This document shows, one piece after another, positions 37,493 through 47,028 of a stretch of 64,000 bases of DNA. The stretch covers positions 83,255-147,254 of the forward strand of contig NZ_RWIJ01000013.1 in the NCBI RefSeq assembly GCF_019805165.1, given 5' to 3'. Source of the DNA: Azospirillum sp. 412522. GTDB lineage: Bacteria; Pseudomonadota; Alphaproteobacteria; Azospirillales; Azospirillaceae. A program made the position numbers and the translations under genes. Every line of letters begins with the position of its first letter. Position 1 is the first letter of the stretch. Under the pieces are notes generated by a model, which saw only the letters and a program-made list of their open reading frames with translations, searched no databases and was not told the DNA's origin.

Positions 37493-38530
37493 TCACCACT
37501 GGGGACGCATCCGCCCGCCGCTCAGCGGACGGCTGGCCAGCACCACCGGCAACAGGAACAGGGTCAGATTGGCCCAGGAGAAGGACCGCCCCCGCCCCTC
37601 ACTCCTCCCCCGATTCCGGCCCGGCTCCGGCCGCCGTTCCATCCAGCCGCCGCTGGCACCCTGATATTCCGGCATGGCGGCCAGCACGCCGCCCGATGTC
37701 TCGGGCGCCGAGCGGTTCTGGAACATGTCGCGCTCGATGGTGTGGGCCAGCGCCCGCTCGGTCATCTGCGGCGCCATGGCGTTGCCGACCGCGGCGAGAC
37801 GCCCCTCGGCTCCGACGAACAGCTCGCGCTGGGGATTGCGGGCCAGCGAAAGGATGGCGGCGGCGACCTCCTCCGGCGGGTGGATCGGGCTCAGCGGCTT
37901 GATTGCCCGGCCGGTGTAGTTGGCGGCATGCTGCCACAGCGGAGTGTCGATGGAAGCCGGCATGACCATGCAGACATGGATGCCGGGTTCGTCCACCAGT
38001 TCCTGCCGCAGGGATTCGGAGAAGCCGCGCACGGCGAACTTCGCCGCGGTATAGGGGGTGGCGTAACGCTGGCCGATGTTGGACACCATCGACGCGGTGT
38101 TGATGATGATCCCCTCCTCGCGGTCCAGGAAGTGGGGCAGAACGGCGCGGCAGCCATGGACCATGCCGAAGAAGTCGGTGCGCACCACCTGCTCGAAAAC
38201 CTCGTCCGGGATATCCTCGAAGCGGCCGAAGGCAATGACGCCGGCGTTGTTCACCCAGACGTCGATGCCGCCGAAAGCCTGGATGGCGCGCTCGGCCAGA
38301 TGCTGCATCGCACGCTGGTCGGTCACGTCGGTCGGCACCACCATGGCCCGGCCGCCGGCCTCGACACACTCCTCGGCCACCTCATGCAGGGCGGCCATCC
38401 GCCGGGCGGCAATGACCACCGCCGCGCCCTGTCGGGCGAACTCCACTGCGGTTGCCCGCCCGATGCCGCTGGAGGCGCCGGTGATGACAACCACCTTGTC
38501 GCTCATCTCCTGGCCGAACCGCTTTGCCAT
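37493..38530 (-). CDS. short-chain dehydrogenase with C-terminal membrane helix
   Basis: NAD(P)-dependent oxidoreductase of the SDR superfamily. The Rossmann motif VVVITGASSGIGRATA lies near residue 14, NNAGVIAFG near 90, and the catalytic Ser-Tyr-Lys in INTASMVSNIG and YTAAK. The classical domain ends near residue 250. A Pro/Arg-rich stretch (ERRPEPGRNRGRSEGRGRS) and a final hydrophobic helix (WANLTLFLLPVVLASRPL) follow, giving 345 residues against about 250 for simple SDRs and suggesting a membrane tether. The start was set at ATG 38530 with AAAGGACGG upstream. The substrate is unknown. Confidence 0.9.
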   Translation of the reverse strand: MAKRFGQEMSDKVVVITGASSGIGRATAVEFARQGAAVVIAARRMAALHEVAEECVEAGGRAMVVPTDVTDQRAMQHLAERAIQAFGGIDVWVNNAGVIAFGRFEDIPDEVFEQVVRTDFFGMVHGCRAVLPHFLDREEGIIINTASMVSNIGQRYATPYTAAKFAVRGFSESLRQELVDEPGIHVCMVMPASIDTPLWQHAANYTGRAIKPLSPIHPPEEVAAAILSLARNPQRELFVGAEGRLAAVGNAMAPQMTERALAHTIERDMFQNRSAPETSGGVLAAMPEYQGASGGWMERRPEPGRNRGRSEGRGRSFSWANLTLFLLPVVLASRPLSGGRMRPQW

Positions 38531-38721
38531 GACCGCCGTCCTTTCGTCAAAATTCCCTGCGATTGCGCGGTACAACAGCGCGGCAGGCGGAATATCTCGG
38601 CCGTGGCGCGACCGCGGCGGAGGCGACCTTTCGGCTGCCGGCCTGGAGAAGCAGACGCGAACCGGCTACAGTCATGCGTCCGTTAAGGAATTCATCCTCG
38701 AACCAATAGGGAGCGGGCGCG

Positions 38722-38964
38722 GTGCCGGCGAAAGAGCTTGACGTGAAAGGGCTGCATTGCCCGTTGCCCATCCTGCGTACCCGCGCCCTGCTGAACGGGA
38801 TGGAGAATGGCGAGGAACTGGTGGTCTATGCGACCGATCCGGCCTCCGTCATCGACTTCAGGCATTTCTGCAACACGACCGACAACGCGCTGCTGTCGCA
38901 CGAGACCCTGCCGGACGAGGTCCACCGGACGGTCTTCATCTATCGCATCCGCCGGGGCGGTTGA
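38722..38964 (+). CDS. tusA: TusA-family sulfurtransferase
   Basis: An 80-residue sulfur carrier of the TusA/SirA family. The persulfide-forming Cys lies in the signature KGLHCPLPILRTR near the N-terminus, followed by the expected YATDPASVIDFRHFCN strand-loop. The start is GTG 38722 with GGGAG upstream. TusA proteins pass sulfur for tRNA thiolation, molybdenum cofactor and Fe-S pathways. Here the gene opens an apparent three-gene operon with a DUF2478-DUF364 protein (46-base gap) and a DUF1244 protein, so the partner may be metal or cofactor related rather than tRNA. Confidence 0.9.
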   Translation: MPAKELDVKGLHCPLPILRTRALLNGMENGEELVVYATDPASVIDFRHFCNTTDNALLSHETLPDEVHRTVFIYRIRRGG

Positions 38965-39010
38965 GGCGTCATCGCCGCCCGCCCGCCGTTCCGTGAAAGG
39001 TCCATTGCCG

Positions 39011-40237
39011 ATGCCACTCCTCCCCGCCTCCCCGCCGTCCCTGCGCCCGGGTGCCGTGATCCACGGCCCCGGCTCCCATGGCGTCGATACGCTGCTGGAC
39101 GGCTTCGCGGCGGAACTGAAGCGGCGCGGCTTCCGCGTCGGCGGGTTGGTGCAGCGCAACCACGGTCCGGGCGACGATTGCGCCGAACGGATGGAACTGG
39201 TCGATGTCGCCACCGGCCACGCCTATGACATTACCCAGAAGCTGGGGCGGGAGTCGCAGTCCTGCCGCGTCGATCCGACGGGTGTGGCCGAGGCCAGCCA
39301 GGCGATCCGCAATGCGGTCGCCATGGATGTCGACCTGCTGGTGGTGAACAAGTTCGCCGGTTTGGAGTCCCACGGCGATGGCCTGTCGGACGAGATGCTG
39401 ACCGCCATCGCGGAGGGCATTCCGGTGCTGACCAGCGTCGGCAGCCGCTACCTCAATGAATGGCAGACCGCGACAGGCGGCTTCTGCGACCTGCTGTCGC
39501 CGGTGGCTGATGCCCTGTGGCGCTGGTGGGGGCCGCAGCGGATGTACCGGGATCTGGTCCTGGGCGTTGTCGATGACGAGGTCCGCCGCGTCGTTACCGG
39601 CGAGAAGTGGGTCCTGGTCGAAACCGCCAGCGGCCTTGGGGTCGCCGCCCGGCAGGCACCCGCGAGGGAGAACGCCCCGGCGCAGTGGGCAGGCCGCGGC
39701 TTGCAAGATCTCGCCGCCATGGCGGCGCAGTCCTGGGACCCGCTGGAAATCGCGGTTGGCGTCGCGGCGCTGAACGCGCATTACAACAGGCCGGACGTGA
39801 CCGGCAGCGTCGGCAACGGGTTGGACCTGTTCGCCTCGGTGGAGGGCCGGGTGGTGGTTGTCGGCGGTTTCCCACAAATCGCCCGCCGCCTGCCACGCGC
39901 CCAGGTGATCGATATGAACCCGCAGGCGGAAGAATACCCGGAGGCCGCCTGCGACTGGCTGCTGCCGGGAGCCGAGGCCGTGGCCGTCACCGCTTCCGCC
40001 TTCGCCAACCGCACCCTGCCCCGCCTCTTGCGGGTTTCGGCGGGTGCCGCGGTGGCGATGATCGGCCCCGGTACGCCGCTGACCCCGCGCCTGTTCGACT
40101 ACGGCATCCAGTCGCTGGCCGGCTTCGTCGCCATCGACCGCGAGGCGGTGGTGCGAACCATCGCCGGCGGTGGCGGGTCGCGTGATTTTCACCCCTATGG
40201 CCGGATGGTCACGCTGCACCGGCCACCCCACTCTTAA
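39011..40237 (+). CDS. DUF2478-DUF364 fusion protein
   Basis: A 408-residue cytosolic protein joining two uncharacterised domains. Residues about 12-173 resemble DUF2478: AVIHGPGSHGVDTLLDGFA (a P-loop-like start without the Lys), RVGGLVQRNHGPGDDCAE, and LLVVNKFAGLESHGDGL, then GIPVLTSVGSRYLNEW. DUF2478 genes are often found with molybdate transport. Residues about 180-400 resemble DUF4213/DUF364, proposed to chelate metals: VGVAALNAHYNRP, RVVVVGGFPQIARRLP, AVAVTASAFANRTLPRLL and AMIGPGTPLTPRLFDYGI. The start is ATG 39011. Function is unknown; a metal- or cofactor-handling role is inferred from both halves and the neighbouring TusA. Confidence 0.85.
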   Translation: MPLLPASPPSLRPGAVIHGPGSHGVDTLLDGFAAELKRRGFRVGGLVQRNHGPGDDCAERMELVDVATGHAYDITQKLGRESQSCRVDPTGVAEASQAIRNAVAMDVDLLVVNKFAGLESHGDGLSDEMLTAIAEGIPVLTSVGSRYLNEWQTATGGFCDLLSPVADALWRWWGPQRMYRDLVLGVVDDEVRRVVTGEKWVLVETASGLGVAARQAPARENAPAQWAGRGLQDLAAMAAQSWDPLEIAVGVAALNAHYNRPDVTGSVGNGLDLFASVEGRVVVVGGFPQIARRLPRAQVIDMNPQAEEYPEAACDWLLPGAEAVAVTASAFANRTLPRLLRVSAGAAVAMIGPGTPLTPRLFDYGIQSLAGFVAIDREAVVRTIAGGGGSRDFHPYGRMVTLHRPPHS

Positions 40238-40269
40238 CTGAACAAGAAAACCGGAGGAGTAGAGACCCC

Positions 40270-40596
40270 ATGGCCGATCTGGACCATCAGACCCGCATCG
40301 AACTGGAAGCCGCCGCCTTCCGCGGCTTGGTCGAGCATCTGCGCAAGCGCACCGACGTGCAGAACATCGACCTGATGAACCTCGCCGGCTTCTGCCGCAA
40401 CTGCCTGTCGAAATGGTACGCGGCCGCCGCCAAGGAGCGTGGCGTCCAACTGTCCGACGAGGACGCCCGCGTCGCCGTCTATGGCATGCCCTATTCCGAA
40501 TGGAAGCAGAAGCACCAGAAGGAGGCGACCCCCGAACAGCAGAAGACGTTCGAGGACACCAAGCCGCTGCATGCGGAAATCAGCGGCCATCGGTAA
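40270..40596 (+). CDS. DUF1244 family protein
   Basis: A 108-residue cytosolic protein with a strong GGAGGAG sequence upstream of the ATG. The family signature is clear: AAAFRGLVEHLRKRTDVQNIDLMNLAGFCRNCLSKWY (at residues 15-51), with two conserved Cys, then YGMPYSEWKQKHQ. DUF1244 proteins are widespread in proteobacteria, and a structure is known, but their role is not. It ends the tusA-DUF2478/364 unit, 32 bases behind the fusion gene. The CxxC pair hints at metal or sulfur chemistry. Confidence 0.93.
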   Translation: MADLDHQTRIELEAAAFRGLVEHLRKRTDVQNIDLMNLAGFCRNCLSKWYAAAAKERGVQLSDEDARVAVYGMPYSEWKQKHQKEATPEQQKTFEDTKPLHAEISGHR

Positions 40597-40609
40597 GGCG
40601 TTACGGAGG

Positions 40610-40648
40610 CCCCCTTCCCGGACCGATGCTTCATCGGAAGGAAGGGGG
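40610..40648. terminator. bidirectional terminator hairpin
   Basis: CCCCCTTCC (40610-40618) pairs with GGAAGGGGG (40640-40648), with an inner CCGATG/CATCGG stem. It lies between the converging DUF1244 and GST genes. No long T-run. Confidence 0.6.
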
Positions 40649-40655
40649 TGCCGGC

Positions 40656-41282
40656 TCAGGCATTCACCGAAAAGGGCTGCACCACCGCCTGGAACTCCGC
40701 CATCGCCTCACAGGCGCCGGAATGGGCGGCGAGTGTCGGCCAGCGGGAGCGGTCGAACACGCCGGGGTGGGCTTCGCCGACGAAGCGCAGAGCGCAGCCG
40801 GCGGCGATGTCGGCATGGCCGATGCGGTCGCCGAACCACCAGGGACCGGGGGCCGCGGCGCGGTCGGCCTCCAGCGCATCGAGGACGGCGCCGATCTGAC
40901 CGGTGCAGCGCTCCACCCACAGTTCCGATCGCTCCTTGTGCAGCACCCGTTCGTAGACGAGGCTGACCGCCTTGTCGGCCAGACCGGTCGACAGTGCGCA
41001 GAGCTTCAGCGCCCGGCGGCGGTCCGGCCCCTGGCGGGCGATCAATGCGCGGTCCGGTCCGGCGACCTCGTCCAGATGGTCGAGGATGGCGCCGCTTTCG
41101 ATCAGAACCTCTCCATCGGCCAGCACCAGAGTCGGCACCCGCTTCAACGGGTTGAAACGCGCGACCTCCGCCGCGTCGGAGAAGACGGACCAGGGACGAT
41201 GTTCGTAAGCCATGCCATAGAGGCGCAGAGCCACGGCGACCCGGCGCACGAAGGGCGAGTCATACTGTCCGATCAGGATCAT
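40656..41282 (-). CDS. glutathione S-transferase family protein
   Basis: A 208-residue cytosolic protein with an N-terminal thioredoxin-like domain (MILIGQYDSPFVRRVAVALRL; then FNPLKRVPTLVLADGEVLIESGAILDHLDE, glutathione-binding around residues 48-76) and an all-alpha C-terminal domain with WWFGDRIGHADIAAGCAL, the N-capping box of the GST fold. The start at ATG 41282 has AAAGGGG upstream. The catalytic residue would be the Ser of YDSPF. The substrate is unknown. It lies downstream of the solute-binding-protein gene on the same strand. Confidence 0.93.
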   Translation of the reverse strand: MILIGQYDSPFVRRVAVALRLYGMAYEHRPWSVFSDAAEVARFNPLKRVPTLVLADGEVLIESGAILDHLDEVAGPDRALIARQGPDRRRALKLCALSTGLADKAVSLVYERVLHKERSELWVERCTGQIGAVLDALEADRAAAPGPWWFGDRIGHADIAAGCALRFVGEAHPGVFDRSRWPTLAAHSGACEAMAEFQAVVQPFSVNA

Positions 41283-41364
41283 GGACGTTTTCCCCTTTTC
41301 GATACCGGAAGACGCACTCATCCTAGTACGGATTTATCCCATCGGCGCATTCGTGTGACGCGGC

Positions 41365-42174
41365 TCAGTCCCGCGCCACGATCGGGGTCAGGTTGTAGCG
41401 GGCCGCAATGGATTCCAGCCGGCCGTCGGCCTTGATCGCGGTGACGAAGGCGTTGACCCGCTCCAGCCACTCCGCATCGCCCGGTGCCACCGCGTAGGCG
41501 TAGGGGGTGGGCTGCACCGGAACGTCCGGCACGATCAGCCGGGCCCAGGGATGGAAGGCCAGCATGCGTTGCCCATAGGGATAGTCGGTCAGAAAAGCAT
41601 CGGCACGGCCGGACTGGACCTCCTCCTCGCGCTCCTGCGGGCGGTTCACGGCGACGATGCGGGCGGCCTTCATGGCGGATCGGGCGTAACCGTCCATGTA
41701 AGTGTCCTTCTGCACCACCACGACGTTGTCGGCACGGTCAAGATCCTCCCACCGCCTGATACCGTCATTGGTCTGGGTGGTCACCGCATAGATGCCGCTG
41801 CGCAGATAGGGCTGGCTGAAGGCGACATGCTGTGCCCGTGCCGGTGTAGCGCCGATGGCGAACATGCCGACGTCACAGCGGTCGGACAGCAGATCGTCGA
41901 TGAAACGGGGAAAGCTGCTCTCCACCACCGTCAAGCGAACGCCCAGATCGGCAGCGAACGCCGGTGCCAGTTCCGCATCCAACCCCTCCAGGGCTCCAGT
42001 GCGCGGATTCCGGAACGAGATCGCGTAGTAATCGGGCCAAGAACAGACACGAAGTTGCTTCGTCTCTGCAATTTTCTGAAGTCTCCCCTCCGCCGCCACG
42101 CAGGGCGCAACGATTTCCGCCGACAGAACCGACAGAATTGACGCGCAGGCCATACAGAGTATCCGCATCCCCAT
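41365..42174 (-). CDS. periplasmic solute-binding protein, family 3
   Basis: A 269-residue exported protein of the amino-acid-type binding protein family (SBP_bac_3). It has a signal peptide (RILCMACASILSVLSAEIVA) ending near CVAAEG. The mature part has LRVCSWPDYYAISFRNP, then GLDAELAPAFAADLGVRLTVV, DVGMFAIGATPARAQHVAFS (lobe contact) and FLTDYPYG. AAAGG lies ten bases before the ATG at 42174. No permease or ATPase gene accompanies it. It is divergent from the hybrid histidine kinase gene across 108 AT-rich bases, which suggests it may serve as a ligand receptor for signalling rather than for uptake. Confidence 0.88.
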   Translation of the reverse strand: MGMRILCMACASILSVLSAEIVAPCVAAEGRLQKIAETKQLRVCSWPDYYAISFRNPRTGALEGLDAELAPAFAADLGVRLTVVESSFPRFIDDLLSDRCDVGMFAIGATPARAQHVAFSQPYLRSGIYAVTTQTNDGIRRWEDLDRADNVVVVQKDTYMDGYARSAMKAARIVAVNRPQEREEEVQSGRADAFLTDYPYGQRMLAFHPWARLIVPDVPVQPTPYAYAVAPGDAEWLERVNAFVTAIKADGRLESIAARYNLTPIVARD

Positions 42175-42282
42175 GTGATACCTTTCGTTAACTAATCATC
42201 GACGTTATTTTCATTCCCAGCATAATTCAGCCAAGGAATGGTGTTATCTTAGCATATTCAGCACGGGAACAGCAGCGAATGC

Positions 42283-45200
42283 TTGGCGGTCAGTGTATCG
42301 GCCTGCTATTGTCCAACGTACAAACTTAGGCTGGGACCCAGGGCTGCAGCCTGCAGCTTGGCCCCTTCACCACACCTGACTATCCGGAACGCAGCCCTGT
42401 CCCAGTCCTCAGCCAAAACGGTTCTGAAGGGCCTCTTCGAGAAGCGGGGCGGCATCATCGCCTTCGCCCTTCTGGCTGTCTTCGCCCTGCTGATCAACCA
42501 GGGCCAGCAGCTGATAACCGCGCGTCAGGCCGCGTTGGAATCGGCGGAAGCCAACCTTGCCAGCCTTGCCGCAGCGCTGGAGGTATCGACCACCCGCACG
42601 ATGCAGTCAGTGGACGTGACGCTGTCGTCCATCGTCGAATCGCTATCGGATGCCAACTGGATCGGTGATGGCGGGCCAGCCGACCCCGATCTGATCGCCA
42701 TGCTGGCCGACCGGTTGCGCCGGTCGCCCCACCTGCGTGGGCTGACCTTGCTTGACCGCACCGGCCGCGTCGTGGCCACCACCGAGGGCGCGCATCCCAC
42801 CGGCACCCACCTGACCGAACTGGACGTGTTCCGACTGCAGGCTGCCGGCCAGGGCAGCGGACTGGTGATCGGCGATCCGCGACCGGGACGCGGCCTGATC
42901 GACCAGACCGTCGGGAGCGAGAGGCTGGGTCGCTGGCTGCTGCCGATGAGCCGGGCCTTGCGGGAGGCGGACGGCACCTTGCAGGCGGTGGTGGTCGCCA
43001 CGGTCAACCCGGACTATTTCCAAGGCCTGTACCGCGCGGTTCAGGGCGGCAACGTCGCCGGGGTGGCCGATCGGATCGCATTGTATCGCTATGACGGCAC
43101 CCTGCTGACCGTCCAGCCCCAGGCGGGAGAGGGTATCGGCCGGGCCTTCGCCGGGACCCCGCTGTTCAGCCACTACCTTCCGCAGGCCGAATATGGCGTG
43201 TTCCGCCATTCCGGAACGGATATGGGTGCCGGTCCCGACACGCGCATCGTCGCCTACCGGACGACGCCGGTCTGGCCGCTGGTCCTGACGGTCAGCGTGC
43301 GACGGGAGGCGGTGCTGACCGCGTGGCGCGACAATCTGTGGACGGCATCGCTGCTGTCGGGCGGCATGATCCTGCTGCTGGGCCTGTTCGGGCTGCTGCT
43401 GGCACGCTCGCTGGCGGCGCAGCGCGAGCAGGGAAAGGAACTGGAGGAGGCCAACGCCCGCCTGTCCGCCATCGTCGATACTGCGGCGGAAGGCATCGTC
43501 ACCGCCCGCCTGGACGGCATGATCGAGGCTGCAAACCCTGCGGCCCATGCCATTTTCCGCTGTGCGCCGGGAGAGCTTGTCGGCCGGTCGGTGGTGGATT
43601 TGCTGCCGACGGAAAAGCGGGCGGATGCGGCCCGTGCTCTGGCCGAGGTTGCCGCCAGCCGCCGAGTCATGGATCCAACGGCCCGCGGCGAGACCATCGC
43701 GCTAAGGCCGGCGGCACCCGGAGCCGGAGAAATGAACGGCGGAAAAGTCGAGAGCTTCCCCCTGGCCTACTCCATGGCGCTGGTGAAGACGACGGCCGGC
43801 CCGCTCTATGCCGCTATCCTGCGCGACCTGACCGAGGAGAAGCGGCTGGAGCACACGCTGCGCGACGCCAAAGAGCGCGCGGAGGACGGCCAGCGCATCA
43901 AGATGGAATTCCTCGCGACCATGAGTCACGAGATCCGCACGCCGATGAACGGCGTGATCGGCATGGCCGGGCTGCTGCTCGACACGCCGATGGAGCCGGA
44001 ACAGCGCAACTTCGCCGAGACGATCCGCGATTCCGCCGAATCGCTGCTGGTCATCATCAATGACATCCTCGACTTCTCCAAGATCGATGCCGGCCGGCTG
44101 GACCTGGAAATCGGAGAATTCGAACTGGTGCCGGTGGTCGAAAACGTAGCGGAGATCCTGGCGCCGCGCGCCGCGGCAAAGGGGTTGGACCTTGCCAGCT
44201 TCGTGCCGCCAAGTCTTCGCGGCACGCTGCTGGGAGACGCCGGACGGCTGCGGCAGATCCTGCTGAACCTTGCCGGCAACGCCGTGAAGTTCACCGATTC
44301 CGGCAGCGTCACGATCCTGTTGAGCGAGGAGCCGACGGTAGCCGCCGCCCCCGCTTCCCGCCAGGACGACGACGCCGTCTGCGTCAGATTCGAGGTGCGC
44401 GACACCGGGATCGGCATAGCGGAGGAGGAGCGCCCGCGGCTGTTTGCCATGTTCACCCAAATCGACTCGTCGGCCGCCCGGCGCCATGGCGGCACCGGGC
44501 TGGGGCTGGCGATCTGCAAGCGGCTGGCGGAGTTGATGGGCGGTCGGATCGGTGTCGAGAGCCAAGCGGGAACGGGAAGCGTCTTCTGGGTCACCGTTCC
44601 GCTGAAACGCGGCGCCGCCGCCACTCGGCCGCCCGCCCCGGCAGGCGATTGGGCAGGGCGCCGCCTGCTGCTGGTCGACGACATCGCCGTCAATCGCGAC
44701 CTGCTGACCCGGCAGCTCGACGGCTTCGGCATCGTCATCGAAACGGCGGAGACCGGGGAGGAGGCGCTGGGTCACCTGGTCGCAGCCGCCCGCTACGGCA
44801 AGCCGTTCGACGCCGCGATCCTGGACCATCGCATGCCCGGCCTGACCGGGCCGGAAGTGGCGCGACGGATCCGTGCGATCCCCGAACTGGCCGGCATCCG
44901 ACTGGCGCTCGCCTCCTCCCAGAGGCTGGAGGGGCAGGAGCCGGAGTGGGCGCCGGTGGACATCCACCTCCCCAAGCCGATCCGGTTCAGCACCCTGTGC
45001 CAGTGCCTTGCCCGTCTTCTGGAGCGGCAATCTCCATCGCTTGACGGCTTGACGGCAGCTTCCCGATCCCATGGTGCGCCGGAGAGCCGCAACTCCGCCG
45101 GTTCTGCCACCCCGGCTACCATCCGCGCGCAGGCAGGCGCCAGGGTCGATGCGAAGGCCGATACCGCGGCCACCGGAAAGCCGGAGGCTACACCGCGCGC

Positions 45201-45975
45201 CCGTGTACTGGTGGCGGAGGACAATCCGGTGAATCAGCAGCTGACGCTTGCCCTGCTGCGCCGCGCCGGGCACAGCGCGGAAGCGGTGTCCAACGGCGAT
45301 GAGGCCGTCGACGCGGTGATTGCCCGGCCCTACGACCTCGTCCTGATGGATGTCCAGATGCCAGTGATGGACGGCCTGACGGCAACGCGGCGAATCCGCC
45401 GGCTGCCTGGGCCAGCGGCGTGCATTCCGGTAGTGGCACTGACCGCCAACGCCATGCAGGGCGATGCCGCCATCTGCCTGGAAGCCGGCATGGATGATTA
45501 TCTGTCCAAGCCGCTCAACGCCCGCAAGCTGCTGGACGTCATTGCCCGTTTCGTCGCTCCGGCCGTGGAAGGCGGCGACCAACCGGCCGGCCAGATCGTT
45601 ACCCTGCCGAAACCGGAGTCATATCCGGCCGCCGTCAATGCCGAGAAGATCGAGGAATTGCACGACGCTCTTGGAAAGAATGGCTTTGCGCTGTTGCTGG
45701 AAACCTTCTTCAACGACACCCCGCCGCATCTCGGCCTGCTGCACGCCGCGATAGCCCGTGGCGACCGCACGGGGATCGAGCGCGAGGCACATTTCCTGAA
45801 AGGCTCCGCCGCCAACATCGGCTTCGACCGGTTGGCCGCTGCCGCCGATCATCTGGTCGCCGCCGCTCGCCGCGGCGACCATGATGCGCTGACCGCCACG
45901 GCCTGCAAGCGGGTCGCCGACGAGCTGTCGGCGGCACGGAAGGCCATAGCGGCGCTGGAGACGACCGATGGCTGA
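42283..45975 (+). CDS. hybrid histidine kinase with two receivers and Hpt domain
   Basis: Large inner-membrane phosphorelay sensor of 1230 residues (BarA-like order). A first helix ([21 protein letters not shown] region) and a second ([21 protein letters not shown]) enclose a periplasmic domain of about 270 residues with Cache-like features. PAS (about 390-510), HisKA with His549 in [11 protein letters not shown], HATPase ([31 protein letters not shown]), REC1 with Asp848, REC2 with Asp1023 and a C-terminal Hpt with His1170 in [10 protein letters not shown] follow. All phosphotransfer residues are intact. The start is uncertain: no ATG precedes the first helix, and TTG 42283 lacks a good ribosome-binding site. 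Confidence 0.93.
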   Translation: MAVSVSACYCPTYKLRLGPRAAACSLAPSPHLTIRNAALSQSSAKTVLKGLFEKRGGIIAFALLAVFALLINQGQQLITARQAALESAEANLASLAAALEVSTTRTMQSVDVTLSSIVESLSDANWIGDGGPADPDLIAMLADRLRRSPHLRGLTLLDRTGRVVATTEGAHPTGTHLTELDVFRLQAAGQGSGLVIGDPRPGRGLIDQTVGSERLGRWLLPMSRALREADGTLQAVVVATVNPDYFQGLYRAVQGGNVAGVADRIALYRYDGTLLTVQPQAGEGIGRAFAGTPLFSHYLPQAEYGVFRHSGTDMGAGPDTRIVAYRTTPVWPLVLTVSVRREAVLTAWRDNLWTASLLSGGMILLLGLFGLLLARSLAAQREQGKELEEANARLSAIVDTAAEGIVTARLDGMIEAANPAAHAIFRCAPGELVGRSVVDLLPTEKRADAARALAEVAASRRVMDPTARGETIALRPAAPGAGEMNGGKVESFPLAYSMALVKTTAGPLYAAILRDLTEEKRLEHTLRDAKERAEDGQRIKMEFLATMSHEIRTPMNGVIGMAGLLLDTPMEPEQRNFAETIRDSAESLLVIINDILDFSKIDAGRLDLEIGEFELVPVVENVAEILAPRAAAKGLDLASFVPPSLRGTLLGDAGRLRQILLNLAGNAVKFTDSGSVTILLSEEPTVAAAPASRQDDDAVCVRFEVRDTGIGIAEEERPRLFAMFTQIDSSAARRHGGTGLGLAICKRLAELMGGRIGVESQAGTGSVFWVTVPLKRGAAATRPPAPAGDWAGRRLLLVDDIAVNRDLLTRQLDGFGIVIETAETGEEALGHLVAAARYGKPFDAAILDHRMPGLTGPEVARRIRAIPELAGIRLALASSQRLEGQEPEWAPVDIHLPKPIRFSTLCQCLARLLERQSPSLDGLTAASRSHGAPESRNSAGSATPATIRAQAGARVDAKADTAATGKPEATPRARVLVAEDNPVNQQLTLALLRRAGHSAEAVSNGDEAVDAVIARPYDLVLMDVQMPVMDGLTATRRIRRLPGPAACIPVVALTANAMQGDAAICLEAGMDDYLSKPLNARKLLDVIARFVAPAVEGGDQPAGQIVTLPKPESYPAAVNAEKIEELHDALGKNGFALLLETFFNDTPPHLGLLHAAIARGDRTGIEREAHFLKGSAANIGFDRLAAAADHLVAAARRGDHDALTATACKRVADELSAARKAIAALETTDG

Positions 45976-46107
45976 TCGTCCGGCCCCATCTCGTGCAGGC
46001 AATGCTGCGGCGCAGTGCTGCCGATGATTGTGCAATATCACCATTTTCAGTAAAATGCGGGGAATTTCCCGATCTCGTGCCCTGACCCGCTGGAGTTCAC
46101 GCCGACT

Positions 46108-47028
46108 ATGGCCGATGCCGTCACTGCTCTGGTCGTCGACGACGAGGAAATGACCCGCGCCATCGTCGCCGGTTACCTCTCCCGCATCGGCTACCGGACG
46201 CTGGAGGCTGAAACAAGAGCAAAGGCGTGGGAAATCCTGTCGGCCAATGGATCGGCGATCCACGTCGTGCTGCTCGACCGCCGGTTGGCCGATGGCGACG
46301 GGCTGGAGCTTTACGAGCGGATGAAGAGCGAGCCGCAGCTGGCCGACATCCCCGTCATCGTCCAAACCCGGTCCGACAGCAGCGCGGAAATCGCCGCGGC
46401 CATCCGGGCCGGCGTCTTCTACTACCTCATCAAGCCCTATGACGGCGCCCTGCTGCGCTCCGTCGTCCGGGCGGCTGAGGAAACGAGCGGACGGCTGAGG
46501 AGCCTGCAGGGTGATCTGCGCTCCCGATCCGACGCCATCGGACTGCTGCGCGACGGGAGATTCCGCTTCCGCACCCCGCAGGAGGCACAGAACCTCGCCA
46601 TAGCCCTGTCGTCCGTCGCCGCCACCGCCCACAGCCTGACCTTCGGCCTGTCGGAAATCCTGGTGAACGCGGTCGAACACGGGAACCTCGGCATCGGGTT
46701 CGAGGCAAAGGGCCGGCTGAAGGCCGGCGGCATGCTGGCCCGGGAGATCGAGGTCCGGCTGGTCTCGGACGAGCATCGCGACAAATACGCCACCCTGCAT
46801 GTGGAGCGCAGCGACAGCCGCGTGATTTTCACCGTCTCCGACATGGGGTCCGGCTTCGATTTCAACCGCTACCTGTCGGTCGATGCCTCGCAGTCGGACG
46901 CCACCCATGGGCGAGGCATCGCGCTGGCCCGCATGGTCGGGTTCGACCAGCTGACCTACGTCGGCAACGGCAATCGGGTGGTGGGGATCGTCAATCTGGA
47001 CCGGGCGGCGGACGGCCGGTCCGACTGA
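46108..47028 (+). CDS. response regulator with RsbW-like serine kinase output
   Basis: A 306-residue two-domain protein. The receiver (1-125) is intact: acidic pair LVVDDEE, phospho-acceptor Asp57 in VVLLDRRLADGDG, Thr in IVQTRSD and Lys in YLIKPYD. The C-terminal domain (about 160-300) is a HATPase of the RsbW/SpoIIAB anti-sigma kinase type, with N-box GLSEILVNAVEHGN, G1 SDMGSGFDF and G2 HGRGIALARM. It would phosphorylate a STAS protein under control of receiver phosphorylation. It follows the hybrid kinase by 132 bases and overlaps the 3' end of the convergent phosphatase gene by 38 bases. Confidence 0.92.
   Translation: MADAVTALVVDDEEMTRAIVAGYLSRIGYRTLEAETRAKAWEILSANGSAIHVVLLDRRLADGDGLELYERMKSEPQLADIPVIVQTRSDSSAEIAAAIRAGVFYYLIKPYDGALLRSVVRAAEETSGRLRSLQGDLRSRSDAIGLLRDGRFRFRTPQEAQNLAIALSSVAATAHSLTFGLSEILVNAVEHGNLGIGFEAKGRLKAGGMLAREIEVRLVSDEHRDKYATLHVERSDSRVIFTVSDMGSGFDFNRYLSVDASQSDATHGRGIALARMVGFDQLTYVGNGNRVVGIVNLDRAADGRSD

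Noticed and set aside
43702..45582. Minus-strand frame of about 626 codons
   Set aside because: Antisense shadow of the hybrid histidine kinase; composition is rich in Arg, Gly, His and Gln with no motifs.
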